Shown here one piece after another: positions 1 to 6,465 of a stretch of 8,165 nt of DNA. The position numbers and the translations under genes were made by a program. The first letter of the stretch is position 1. Each line of letters begins with the position of its first letter. The stretch comes from Bacteriovoracaceae bacterium UBA2394 (lineage in GTDB: Bacteria > Bdellovibrionota > UBA2394): contig DDSI01000075.1 in NCBI GenBank assembly GCA_002343335.1, positions 7,571 to 15,735 of the forward strand, written 5' to 3'. The notes under the pieces were generated by a model, which saw only the letters and a program-made list of their open reading frames with translations, did no database searches and was not told the origin of the DNA.

Positions 1-1008
1 AATCGCTCCGAGCACATTCCCTTTTTGTCGGAACTCAATCCGCACATGACAGAAGAGATGGCTCTTTGGATTAATCGCCTCACTGAAATCACGACGGTGC
101 TTGCGGTTTCGCGTTTGGAATCCATCGATAAGATGACGTGCTATCAAGTCGATAAGGCCGTGCTCATGCGACTTCTCGCGGGCTACCGCGTTCCGAAGGT
201 GACAGCGATTTCGGTCGATGAGGTCTACGCCAGGCGAAAAAAGAAAGAAGGCGAAGACCGCGATGATTTATATCTGACCGTCATCGTCGATCTCAATACG
301 AGAAAAGTCATTTGGGTTTCTCAGGGCCGAAAGAAAAGAGCGCTTGATGAATTCTTCGAGCTTCTCGGCAAGGAAGCTTGTGAGGAGATTCGCGTCGTCG
401 CAGCCGATCAACATCGCGGCTATGCGGACTCTGTCGCGATCAATTGCCCAAAAGCAACGCTTGTCTGGGATCGATTTCATCTCGTTCAAAACTTTAACGA
501 TGCTTTGAACGAAGATCGTAAGCTTGAACTCCTCGACCAAAGGAAAAACTCCGAGGCCAGACGGCTGCTTCAGGGGCGCTATCGATATATTTTTTTAACC
601 AAAGCCGACCATCGCTCAAAAGAGGATCAAAGGCATATCGATGCGATCATGAAGCGAAATGAAAAAATTGCTAAAATGGAGCTCATCAAAGAGCACTTCC
701 ACAAAGTCTTTGATTGCGAATCGGAAGAGGACGCTCAACTCATGATGGCCGAATGCTATCAATGGGCGCTCGACGTGAAGGCTGCAAATATTTTTCGCTT
801 CATTCGAGATCTGCGCCACGAACGATCTTTCTTAAATTATTTTAAATTTAAGGTGACCACGTCAGTCTCCGAAGGAATCAATCGAGTCATCAAAGGCATG
901 AAATGGATGGCCTACGGCTATCGCGATATGTTTTATTTCGCCCTCAAAATCCTGCAAAAATGCGGCTATTTGAACTCCCAATTCGCTGGAAATCCATGTC
1001 CCAACTGA
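1..1008 (+). CDS. ISL3-family IS transposase, 5'-truncated by window edge
   Basis: Cut-and-paste DDE transposase of the ISL3 family, acting on the terminal repeats of its own insertion sequence. The reading frame is open from base 1, so the N-terminal part (usually a zinc-binding and helix-turn-helix region) lies off the left edge; 335 codons are visible against roughly 400 in full-length members. Candidate catalytic residues are Asp in SVDEVYAR (codon at 217), Asp in AADQHRGYAD (codon at 406) and Glu in SVSEGINRVIKGMK (codon at 871). The intervening WDRFHLVQNFN block is typical of the family, as is the C-terminal GYRDMFYFALKI. No frameshift or internal stop is seen, so the visible part looks intact. 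A TTG at 25 could be read as a start, but the frame continues upstream and family length argues against it. The family call is from recognised motifs and is fairly secure. Confidence 0.88.
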   Translation, partial: NRSEHIPFLSELNPHMTEEMALWINRLTEITTVLAVSRLESIDKMTCYQVDKAVLMRLLAGYRVPKVTAISVDEVYARRKKKEGEDRDDLYLTVIVDLNTRKVIWVSQGRKKRALDEFFELLGKEACEEIRVVAADQHRGYADSVAINCPKATLVWDRFHLVQNFNDALNEDRKLELLDQRKNSEARRLLQGRYRYIFLTKADHRSKEDQRHIDAIMKRNEKIAKMELIKEHFHKVFDCESEEDAQLMMAECYQWALDVKAANIFRFIRDLRHERSFLNYFKFKVTTSVSEGINRVIKGMKWMAYGYRDMFYFALKILQKCGYLNSQFAGNPCPN

Positions 1009-1059
1009 GACATCGACTCCCCAAAAGCTAAGTTATTGAAATGAGACACAAACCTCCCT
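1..1059 (+). mobile_element. Right part of an ISL3-like insertion sequence
   Basis: The transposase frame ends at 1008. About 20 bases later comes a sequence (1028-1059) whose reverse complement begins GGGAGGTTTGTGTCTCATTT, which resembles an ISL3-type terminal repeat reading inward from the outer end. I place the right boundary at about 1059 because ISL3 ends commonly begin with GG. The left end is outside the window, so the terminal repeat pairing and the 8-bp target duplication expected for this family cannot be checked. The boundary is an inference. Confidence 0.55.
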
Positions 1060-1162
1060 AAACCCACTGAAAACAGAAAGATCCCATATATAGTATTGTT
1101 TAATTTCAGCTTTAAATGGGTTTTAGAAGGGGCTCTCTGTGTCTCATTCTTGCATATTTTAG
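1028..1162. repeat. Long imperfect inverted repeat after the IS transposase
   Basis: AATGAGACACA at 1040-1050 is repeated exactly in inverted orientation as TGTGTCTCATT at 1138-1148. Partial symmetry continues outward (CTAAGTTAT at 1028 against ATATTTTAG ending at 1162) and inward (AAACCCA at 1060-1066 against TGGGTTT at 1117-1123; CTGAAA at 1067-1072 against TTTCAG at 1104-1109). The left arm fits the right terminal repeat of the IS. The right arm, reading GGGGCTCTCTGTGTCTCATT from 1129, looks like the left terminal repeat of a related element, but no transposase follows it. It may be a solo IS end, a MITE-like palindrome, or a hairpin in the leader of the next gene. This accounts for most of the 185-base gap between the transposase and the next gene; I see no convincing promoter there. 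Confidence 0.6.
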
Positions 1163-1180
1163 GCCTAGGGAGCGTGTTTT

Positions 1181-1186
1181 AAGGAG
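1181..1186 (+). promoter_or_regulatory. Shine-Dalgarno AAGGAG fixing a TTG start
   Basis: AAGGAG is followed 7 bases later by TTG at 1194, which opens a frame with an immediate Sec signal peptide. The overlapping ATG at 1187 touches the Shine-Dalgarno itself and opens a different frame that ends after about 47 codons, so TTG is the better start. Confidence 0.75.
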
Positions 1187-1193
1187 ATGAGAA

Positions 1194-2372
1194 TTGTACG
1201 ATCTGTGGTGTCAAAATTGGAAAACCTTACGCTTCGCACTAGCGAGTTTAATCTTTGTGCCCTCGATTGCGTTTGCCGCTTTGCCGACTCCACTTCGATC
1301 TTCATCCGGCCTTGATCGTCCTCGTCTGGAACAAGTCATTCGGGTGTCAACGGCGCAGATTGCGCTCATGGATCGCGCTCTCATCGAAACCGATTTTCCT
1401 CAGCTCAAAGGAAAGACCGATCATGAACTGAAAGAATTTCTTTTGAACCAAGCAGGTTTCATTAGCCTTCCGCAAGCCAGCCAAACTGAAACCAATTCGG
1501 CTGTATCGGTGGATGCTGCGACTCTCAGAAATGCCCTTCGTCCCGAATATTATGGGCGTTCCCTTGTTTATCAAATTCCAAACGGAATGTTCGACGTGAA
1601 GGGCGCGGGTTCCATTGATCCCCAGCCGCACAATGCAGAAAAATTTCATCGCAACGGACTTTTTTCTTTAGGAGAAGCGATTCGAGAATATGTGCTCGAT
1701 CGAGAAATCAACAAGGTGCTTGAGCACTCGGGAAGCGCTACTCGGACCGTGGGATCTTATGCCGTAATCTCTTGGGGCTTCGATCTGAAAGATCGAGGGA
1801 TAACCCTGCCCGCGGGGGCCATCATTCGCCAAAGTCACACTCGTTACCCCAAAGCTTCCACTTATCGCCCGGAGCTTGGCTCTAGGAATCACTTTCTTCC
1901 GAAAGAAGATTCGGAGCTTATCGAGAGAATTTTACGGGCGTATGGATATTCTACCGAGCACGAATCGGATGAAACGCCGAGATGGCTCATCGATGTTCAA
2001 GGAACGAAGGACAAAAACTTAGTGGATTTTGGAACGTATCACTCGCGCGATCATTTTTTTCAAACTTCGTTTTGGTATCCCGAAAGAAAGTTTGATGCTG
2101 CGACTCCCATCTTTACTCGGGACACGACGCCTCAGCCTGTACGCGAACTTCTCCCCGCTTGGGAAGTTCGAAATTTTATTAATTTACCGACCACCGCTAA
2201 ACAATTGGCCGACAATTTTCGACAAGGAGCGATCAACTTCGAACAATTGCAAAATTGGACGGCCCGACTTCTCAAGTCGGGCACTTTACCTGAATCTCTT
2301 CGCGGAACGGTATGTGCTCAAGTGCTAAAGACGATGGCTCCCGCAATGCAACTCGAAGGAGTGGCGCCATGA
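1194..2372 (+). CDS. Exported protein of unknown function, upstream partner of the DGR target
   Basis: A 392-residue protein I do not recognise. The N-terminus has basic residues, a hydrophobic stretch (FALASLIFVPSIAFA) and an AFA cleavage site near residue 28, so it is predicted to be exported by Sec and released to the periplasm or outside; there is no lipobox. The mature part is mixed alpha/beta, with no membrane segment and no motif I can assign. An aromatic-rich central part (around FGTYHSRDHFFQTSFWYPER, residues ~279-298) would suit a globular enzyme or binding domain, but that is not diagnostic. The TTG start is set by AAGGAG 7 bases upstream. The stop overlaps the start of the target gene (ATGA, 2369-2372), so the two are probably translationally coupled and may act together, for example as partner or chaperone of the diversified protein. 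That role is inference from position only. Confidence 0.8.
   Translation: MYDLWCQNWKTLRFALASLIFVPSIAFAALPTPLRSSSGLDRPRLEQVIRVSTAQIALMDRALIETDFPQLKGKTDHELKEFLLNQAGFISLPQASQTETNSAVSVDAATLRNALRPEYYGRSLVYQIPNGMFDVKGAGSIDPQPHNAEKFHRNGLFSLGEAIREYVLDREINKVLEHSGSATRTVGSYAVISWGFDLKDRGITLPAGAIIRQSHTRYPKASTYRPELGSRNHFLPKEDSELIERILRAYGYSTEHESDETPRWLIDVQGTKDKNLVDFGTYHSRDHFFQTSFWYPERKFDAATPIFTRDTTPQPVRELLPAWEVRNFINLPTTAKQLADNFRQGAINFEQLQNWTARLLKSGTLPESLRGTVCAQVLKTMAPAMQLEGVAP
2356..2361 (+). promoter_or_regulatory. Shine-Dalgarno AAGGAG fixing the target-gene start
   Basis: AAGGAG lies 7 bases before ATG at 2369. This ATG leads directly into a signal peptide (MKLKAFIQLSLSVVALVL), whereas the in-frame ATG at 2312 would put 19 polar residues in front of it. 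The start at 2369 is therefore preferred. Confidence 0.8.
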
Positions 2373-5300
2373 AGTTGAAAGCCTTCATTCAGCTCTCCCT
2401 TTCTGTTGTTGCATTGGTCCTTTCATACGTTCAATCGACTTCAGCTACTCCAAGACTTTGTTACTCCGCCCTCAGCGAAATGGGCGGCGGCGGTCATCCC
2501 AAAGATCGAGCGAAAAGAATTGAAACTCTGGATGACCTTCTCAAATCTTTTTCTCAAGGAATGGTGCCCGATCTATCAAACCCCGAGCATCGAGCTGCGT
2601 TTAATGTGTATCTCAAAATGCGATTTGGCCAAGATGTTCCAAGCTATGTGACTTCGGCTACCGTAGACCGCGTTGCCCAGTTTTTAGGTGAGCATCCTGA
2701 TCTTTCTAAAACTCCCTTATCGCCGGTGCGAGTCGATCTAGTTCAAAGAGAATATCCGGTGACGGAAGGACTACAAACTTTCATTAGGAAGCAAAAGGAA
2801 GCCGCTTCAAAATCGGTTGCGAGTCTCTTTCAAGTGGAAGCCAATGTCGGAGATTGGAAAAATATTCTTCAACTCGAAGACGTCAATGCGGTTCCTTCGA
2901 TTCCCAAAGAGGCATCCAAAGAAGAAAAACAAAGACTTCGCGAAGAAATTTCAAAAGTGAAAGATGAAAATAAAAAGGCAGTCCTAGTGAAAGTGACTGA
3001 TGTCTTGGGCGCAGATGTCTACAATGATTTAAAGAATACTTCCGTTGATCCCGTGACTCGTGCGACAGCCCTCTTTCAAAAACTGAGTGCAGCTCGTGAG
3101 GTCATGAAAGCTGAGGGCAAAGATATTAAACCTATTTCCCAAGCGATGGTTGATCTTGTTCACTCGATACCGTTTCAAAATCGAGACATTCAGCGGGTTC
3201 TTAAAGAAGGAAATGGTTTGGAGAGAATCACAGCCCTTCGCCGAGCGATTACGGATCGAGATAATTTGGCTTATGCACTTGGCTATTCTGGTCACTTTCC
3301 CGAACTCTTAGAAAAATTAGAAGTGAATCGACCGACAGGACTTGATACGGCTGACGGTTTCGAAAGGGATTTGGTCGCTCTTGATAAAGAAGTTTTAAGT
3401 AAAGCCACTTTCAAAGCAGGCGAAGGAACTACACGCTGGGTCCGCTCGCTGAGTCTTGCCGAAGCGCCTTTGCGTTCTTGTCTTGGACTTGATTGTTCCT
3501 CAAGTTCTTGGCTTACGACGGCTCTTCATCCGAACTATCAATTTTATACTTGGACCGATGAAAGTGGAGCTTCGACGGGACATATTTCGATCACTATGGG
3601 TAGCGCCAACAAAACAGTTGAAACGGAACGTCGTGGACTCTTTCGAAGAAAAGCAAGTAATGACGATAGCGTTGTCAAAATTGCTTTTGTGAATAAAATT
3701 CAAAACGTTCCGCCCGAAGAACTACCCGCTTTCTTAGAGGGTGTAAGACTTTCTCTCGAAAAGGAGGGCTATTTACTCGGGATTCCAGAGGATCTTGGCG
3801 AAAATCTGTCGGGTCACGGTGGCATTTCTAATTCTTCGGACATCACGCGTGCCGTAAAACTTATTCCGAGAGAAAGTGAAATTCTAACGGGTTTTTCACC
3901 CCATTCGGTATCGATCAGAACCAAATTCGATCAAAGCGAATATGATCGTTCGAATTTAGGTCTCAGTATGAGAGTCGTCTCTCCGCTGAAGGCTAATGAG
4001 GGGCTTAGTTTTGCAGTGGAGCCGAAAATCGCGCCTCAAAAGCTTCCTTCTAATCTTCGTCTGCAAGATTTTGTCGAGGCCACTTACCGCTTGAGAGAGT
4101 CTTCGGAGCTGGAAGATCGAATGCGCTACATTCCTTCGATGGACGCACTTCAGAAGGCAGGTCTTCGCGTCGACCCGAAGTTTGAGGCCACGCTTAATCT
4201 CTGGCTCAAAAGCGAGAATGAAAATTTCAAACTTCGAAAGCAAGTGGCTCTTTATTTATGGCAGCAGAAGGGCCAATCTCTTTCAGAAGTTCTCTCCTCA
4301 TTTTCGATTTCGGATCGGGCTATCGTTCTTCAAAATCTAATCGATACTCCTCGCTACAAGAAAATACTGGCTGAGCAAAAGGGTCAGATTCCTGAACTGG
4401 TTACGATGATTCGATCTTCTAAGAAGGTTCGAACGGCTCTGCTTCAGGTCTGGGTCAAGGGAGATGTCGGCATTTACGAGAAAGTTTTAGATGCGGAAGA
4501 TATTTCTCCTTCGAAAGCCGCCGAGATTTTAAGAGCGACAAAAACTCAACTGAATTCGACTGATCTTCAAAAAATGATCGAACTCGTGAGTCTGGTGAAT
4601 GGAACTTCGATTGCAGAGGTTTTCTCTAAAGAACTTCAGGTGAAGTTTGTTGAGAACGTATTTCATCCAGTCCAACTTTCAAAAGCTCTCTCAACCGCTC
4701 TTGAAAGTGAGTCTCCGCTCGTTCGAAAATTTGCAGAGGAGCTTTTGAATTCGAAAGACCCAAGACTCGAAAGAATGTCTATTCTTCGAATCTACCGTGA
4801 GATTCGGGCGCGTGGCGGAGACTTTGTCACTGCGGCCGAATCCTGGATGCGAGATGGAAAAATAGATCCGATGCTCAAGACGGAGCTTCTTTTGGCTCAA
4901 GAATCTCCATGGTCTAAGAATTACGAGAAGTTTGATTCGTCTGTTCCGAAAGAGCAGCGGGAGATTTTAAATCGAGAATTGGATCGTCGGTCGAAAGTCC
5001 GAATCTACCGAGCGCTTGCTGAAAAAGCAGGCGCCAAGGCGTCCGATCTTTCTCAATCCATCATGGAGTCTTACCTCCTTGTAGATGCGGGAATTACGAG
5101 AGAAAGTCCTGTGACTTTCAAAATGGGAAGTCCAACAACGGAGGCCGGACGATACGGAAACGAAGCTCAGCAGAACGTAACACTTACAAAGCCCATCGTT
5201 GAAGGCGCTACGGATGTCACTCAACTTCAATATTATTTAGTGACTGGTAAAAATCCTTCGAAGTTCGTGGCTGATGGGGAAGATGTCACGATTACGATTA

Positions 5301-5812
5301 AAGGAACAAAGATTGATCCCAATCGTCCTGTTGAAATGGTTTCTCAAGAAGAAGCCATCGAATATTCGAAGCAGCTCAATCAATTGGAAAAGAAATTAGG
5401 AATTGGAACGGGCACCGCTCGGCTTCCGACCGACGCGGAATATGAGTGGCTGACTCGTCGAGGGACAACGACCGCATATTCTTTCGGAGATGATGTCGCC
5501 GATCTTGATCTCCATGCGTGGCATTATCAGAATTCAAATAGTCGCACCCACCGAGTTGCATCGAAGCGACCTGATTCGCAGGGTGGATTTGACCATCATG
5601 GTAACGTTTGGAAATGGACTCTCGATACCTATAAGGAAAGTGTCGCAGGGGGCACCGACCCTCTTGTAAGTGAGCCTGGCTCTCCCCGCGTGGTACGTGG
5701 GGGCTCGTGGAACTGCAATCCGCAGTACCTGCGTTCTGCCTATCGCAGCAGCGATGGGCCGGGGACCCGCTACGACGATGTCGGGTTTCGCCTCGTGAGC
5801 GACTTGCCGTAG
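2369..5812 (+). CDS. DGR target: large exported protein with C-terminal FGE-sulfatase/C-type-lectin-fold domain
   Basis: A 1147-residue protein proposed as the diversified target of the retroelement. Residues 1-26 form a Sec signal peptide (cleavage near STSA/TP). A charged helical stretch lies at about 180-210. An unassigned domain at about 354-504 opens with CLGLDCSS (C371, C376) and includes GHISITMG (H405). Residues ~570-905 are largely alpha-helical, possibly HEAT-like. The C-terminal domain from about 915 is a formylglycine-generating-enzyme (SUMF1/FGE) type fold: VTFKMGSP (915-922), DVTQLQYYLVTGKNPSKF, RLPTDAEYEW (1018-1027), HGNVWKW (1077-1083), RGGSW (1110-1114) and VGFRLV at the end. 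This fold belongs to the C-type-lectin superfamily used by many DGR targets to display variable residues, so it is more likely a ligand-binding surface than an enzyme. The last ~40 codons are GC-rich and look like the variable region. Export implies contact with prey, host or environment. The ligand is unknown. Confidence 0.88.
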   Translation: MKLKAFIQLSLSVVALVLSYVQSTSATPRLCYSALSEMGGGGHPKDRAKRIETLDDLLKSFSQGMVPDLSNPEHRAAFNVYLKMRFGQDVPSYVTSATVDRVAQFLGEHPDLSKTPLSPVRVDLVQREYPVTEGLQTFIRKQKEAASKSVASLFQVEANVGDWKNILQLEDVNAVPSIPKEASKEEKQRLREEISKVKDENKKAVLVKVTDVLGADVYNDLKNTSVDPVTRATALFQKLSAAREVMKAEGKDIKPISQAMVDLVHSIPFQNRDIQRVLKEGNGLERITALRRAITDRDNLAYALGYSGHFPELLEKLEVNRPTGLDTADGFERDLVALDKEVLSKATFKAGEGTTRWVRSLSLAEAPLRSCLGLDCSSSSWLTTALHPNYQFYTWTDESGASTGHISITMGSANKTVETERRGLFRRKASNDDSVVKIAFVNKIQNVPPEELPAFLEGVRLSLEKEGYLLGIPEDLGENLSGHGGISNSSDITRAVKLIPRESEILTGFSPHSVSIRTKFDQSEYDRSNLGLSMRVVSPLKANEGLSFAVEPKIAPQKLPSNLRLQDFVEATYRLRESSELEDRMRYIPSMDALQKAGLRVDPKFEATLNLWLKSENENFKLRKQVALYLWQQKGQSLSEVLSSFSISDRAIVLQNLIDTPRYKKILAEQKGQIPELVTMIRSSKKVRTALLQVWVKGDVGIYEKVLDAEDISPSKAAEILRATKTQLNSTDLQKMIELVSLVNGTSIAEVFSKELQVKFVENVFHPVQLSKALSTALESESPLVRKFAEELLNSKDPRLERMSILRIYREIRARGGDFVTAAESWMRDGKIDPMLKTELLLAQESPWSKNYEKFDSSVPKEQREILNRELDRRSKVRIYRALAEKAGAKASDLSQSIMESYLLVDAGITRESPVTFKMGSPTTEAGRYGNEAQQNVTLTKPIVEGATDVTQLQYYLVTGKNPSKFVADGEDVTITIKGTKIDPNRPVEMVSQEEAIEYSKQLNQLEKKLGIGTGTARLPTDAEYEWLTRRGTTTAYSFGDDVADLDLHAWHYQNSNSRTHRVASKRPDSQGGFDHHGNVWKWTLDTYKESVAGGTDPLVSEPGSPRVVRGGSWNCNPQYLRSAYRSSDGPGTRYDDVGFRLVSDLP
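5690..5812 (+). other. DGR variable region (VR) at the 3' end of the target gene
   Basis: The VR is the part of a DGR target overwritten by A-mutagenised cDNA. Here it follows RGGSW and runs to the stop. Most putatively variable positions are NNY codons: AAC, TGC, AAT (1115-1117), TAC (1120), TAT (1125), AGC, AGC, GAT (1127-1129), ACC (1133), TAC, GAC, GAT (1135-1137). Each can be derived from AAC or AAT in a template by changing only adenines, and AAY codons cannot mutate to stops. They are interspersed with constant codons (CCG CAG, CTG CGT TCT GCC, CGC, GTC GGG TTT CGC CTC). By hand count 66 of 105 bases from 5708 to 5812 are G or C, well above the preceding gene body. The exact left boundary needs the TR, which is not in the window. 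Confidence 0.8.
5780..5800 (+). other. Candidate IMH (initiation of mutagenic homology) segment
   Basis: In known DGRs the 3' end of the VR is a GC-rich, non-varying stretch shared in nearly identical form with the TR, where cDNA integration begins. The sequence GTCGGGTTTCGCCTCGTGAG is the right place and composition: it lies after the last putatively variable codon (GAT, 5777-5779), encodes the conserved VGFRLV end of the fold and is followed by hairpins. It is assigned by position only. Confidence 0.5.
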
Positions 5813-5847
5813 CTCTTGTCTTTTTTACTCTTGTACTCTTGGCTTTC

Positions 5848-5873
5848 AACCGTTCCCGAAGGGACGGTTTCTT
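5848..5873 (+). terminator. Hairpin with CGAA loop: Rho-independent terminator and/or DGR target-recognition hairpin
   Basis: AACCGTTCC pairs with GGGACGGTT around a CGAA loop (5848-5869; one T-G wobble), followed by TCTT. It lies 36 bases after the target stop, so it can terminate the two-gene target operon. A stem of 8-9 bp with a GAA-containing tetraloop just past the VR also matches the DNA hairpin/cruciform that helps target recognition in the Bordetella phage BPP-1 DGR. The two roles are not exclusive. Confidence 0.65.
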
Positions 5874-5880
5874 AATTCAA

Positions 5881-5914
5881 GTGCGCTTGTGGGCCGTCAG
5901 GCCCCATAGCGCAC
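5881..5914. repeat. Two-part GC-rich hairpin
   Basis: GTGCGCT (5881-5887) pairs perfectly with AGCGCAC (5908-5914). Inside, after a 3x3 internal loop, GGGCC pairs with GGCCC around a GTCA loop. No T-run follows, so it is not a typical terminator. Together with its neighbours it forms an extragenic palindrome cluster; its function is unknown. Confidence 0.65.
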
Positions 5915-5918
5915 TCCT

Positions 5919-5935
5919 ACGCGCCGAAGGCGCGT
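5919..5935. repeat. Perfect 7-bp hairpin with GAA loop
   Basis: ACGCGCC (5919-5925) and GGCGCGT (5929-5935) are perfect complements around GAA. Its CCGAAGG apex closely resembles that of the hairpin at 5848-5869 (CCCGAAGGG). It is a second candidate cruciform downstream of the VR, or part of a REP-like cluster. No T-run directly follows. Confidence 0.6.
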
Positions 5936-5949
5936 CCGCGCAAAATTTT

Positions 5950-5955
5950 TATAAT
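5950..5955 (+). promoter_or_regulatory. Possible -10 element of the DGR accessory operon
   Basis: A perfect TATAAT sits about 97 bases before the first accessory gene and directly after the hairpin cluster. No TTGACA-like -35 is present at 16-18 bp upstream, where the GC-rich hairpin lies, so this is a weak call. A separate promoter here is plausible because the target operon appears to terminate at about 5873. The rest of 5956-6051 holds nothing else I can assign. Confidence 0.3.
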
Positions 5956-6051
5956 CGATTTGAGGATTTAGCCCTTGTTCCTCTGAAATTAAAGCTCTCG
6001 ATCATTGCCTGAGCGAGAAATGATGCGGGTTTCAGAAGGTAAGAGAAATAT

Positions 6052-6465
6052 TTGGACCTTCGGAATCGCCTTGAGATTGTACGAAATTTACCGTACAAAA
6101 AAATTGTGGGGAATAAGGGGGAGACGAGAGCACGTCTCATTAAGGCTCTGAAAGATGGGAGGGTTCAACACGAGATGCCTAGTGGAAAAATCATCGAGGA
6201 AGACCTTTTCCAATCAGGCCAGGTGAGCGCAAAAGAGGTCATTGAATTTTTAAGGCCATCACGAGGACTAAGGTATGAAGAAGTTCCTCATTCCTCAATT
6301 GCTGGGCTCAAATCAAAGATTTTTAGATCTAATCTCGGACAAGGGGGCCTGCCCGTAAGTTGGTATGTGAAATGTTATTGCCTTTCCGACGACCCTTCTG
6401 GGAGCCAAGAAGAGGTATGGTTTGTGAGCGTCTATGCCAGCTCGGAAAGGAAACAGCATGATTAA
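6052..6465 (+). CDS. Unassigned small protein, possible MqsR/DUF4258-like partner of the next gene
   Basis: A 137-residue protein read from TTG, the only start in its open frame. AGAAGG lies about 12 bases upstream. The C-terminal half has helix EVIEFLRPS, then IFRS and beta-rich SWYVKCYCL and EVWFVSVYAS. This ending resembles the final strands of small RNase-like toxins of the MqsR/DUF4258 type (pattern Y-[VI]-K ... [FV]-[IV]-S-[VF]), and the next gene encodes an MqsA/YgiT-like zinc finger in the mqsR-mqsA order. There is no signal peptide. The resemblance is weak and rests partly on context; it could equally be a DGR accessory protein of unknown function. Its end overlaps the next start by 8 bases, implying coupled translation. 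The N-terminus is uncertain: an ATG-started frame at 6020/6023 enters the same region through an A-run (see 6097-6103). Confidence 0.62.
   Translation: MDLRNRLEIVRNLPYKKIVGNKGETRARLIKALKDGRVQHEMPSGKIIEEDLFQSGQVSAKEVIEFLRPSRGLRYEEVPHSSIAGLKSKIFRSNLGQGGLPVSWYVKCYCLSDDPSGSQEEVWFVSVYASSERKQHD
6097..6103 (+). other. A7 run forming a slippery heptamer between two frames
   Basis: An ATG-ATG at 6020/6023 opens a short frame (MRVSEGKRNIWTFGIALR...) that crosses seven adenines as codons AAA AAA preceded by A, the canonical A-AAA-AAA arrangement for -1 slippage. Without slippage it stops at 6149. A -1 shift here would continue into the 6052-6465 frame (KKIVGNKGETRARL...). It could be a programmed frameshift, a sequencing indel in a homopolymer, or coincidence with a genuine TTG start. 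Confidence 0.3.

Noticed and set aside
2029..2328. 99-codon plus-strand frame inside the first exported-protein gene
   Set aside because: It lies wholly within a larger gene with a signal peptide and a good start; no ribosome site or recognisable domain.
5099..5812. Genuine formylglycine-generating enzyme
   Set aside because: The fold is present, but the variable-region pattern, the DGR neighbours and the lack of a sulfatase gene fit a binding domain. The one cysteine in the tail (C1116) lies at a predicted variable codon.
5376..5849. 157-codon open frame on the minus strand across the variable region
   Set aside because: It is antisense to the well-supported FGE domain, has no Shine-Dalgarno or family signature, and its arginine-rich, low-complexity composition is what the GC-rich VR gives in reverse.
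5881..5935. Integron attC site suspected from the palindromes before small genes
   Set aside because: The core GTTRRRY / RYYYAAC boxes are absent, and the following genes are a coupled operon rather than individual cassettes.
5848..5935. CRISPR or tandem-repeat array suspected from the repeated CCGAAGG
   Set aside because: The stems differ in sequence and spacing; there is no regular repeat-spacer pattern.
6020..6032. TR fragment suspected from GCGGGTTTC resembling VR GTCGGGTTTCG
   Set aside because: Only about nine bases match, and the similarity does not extend on either side.
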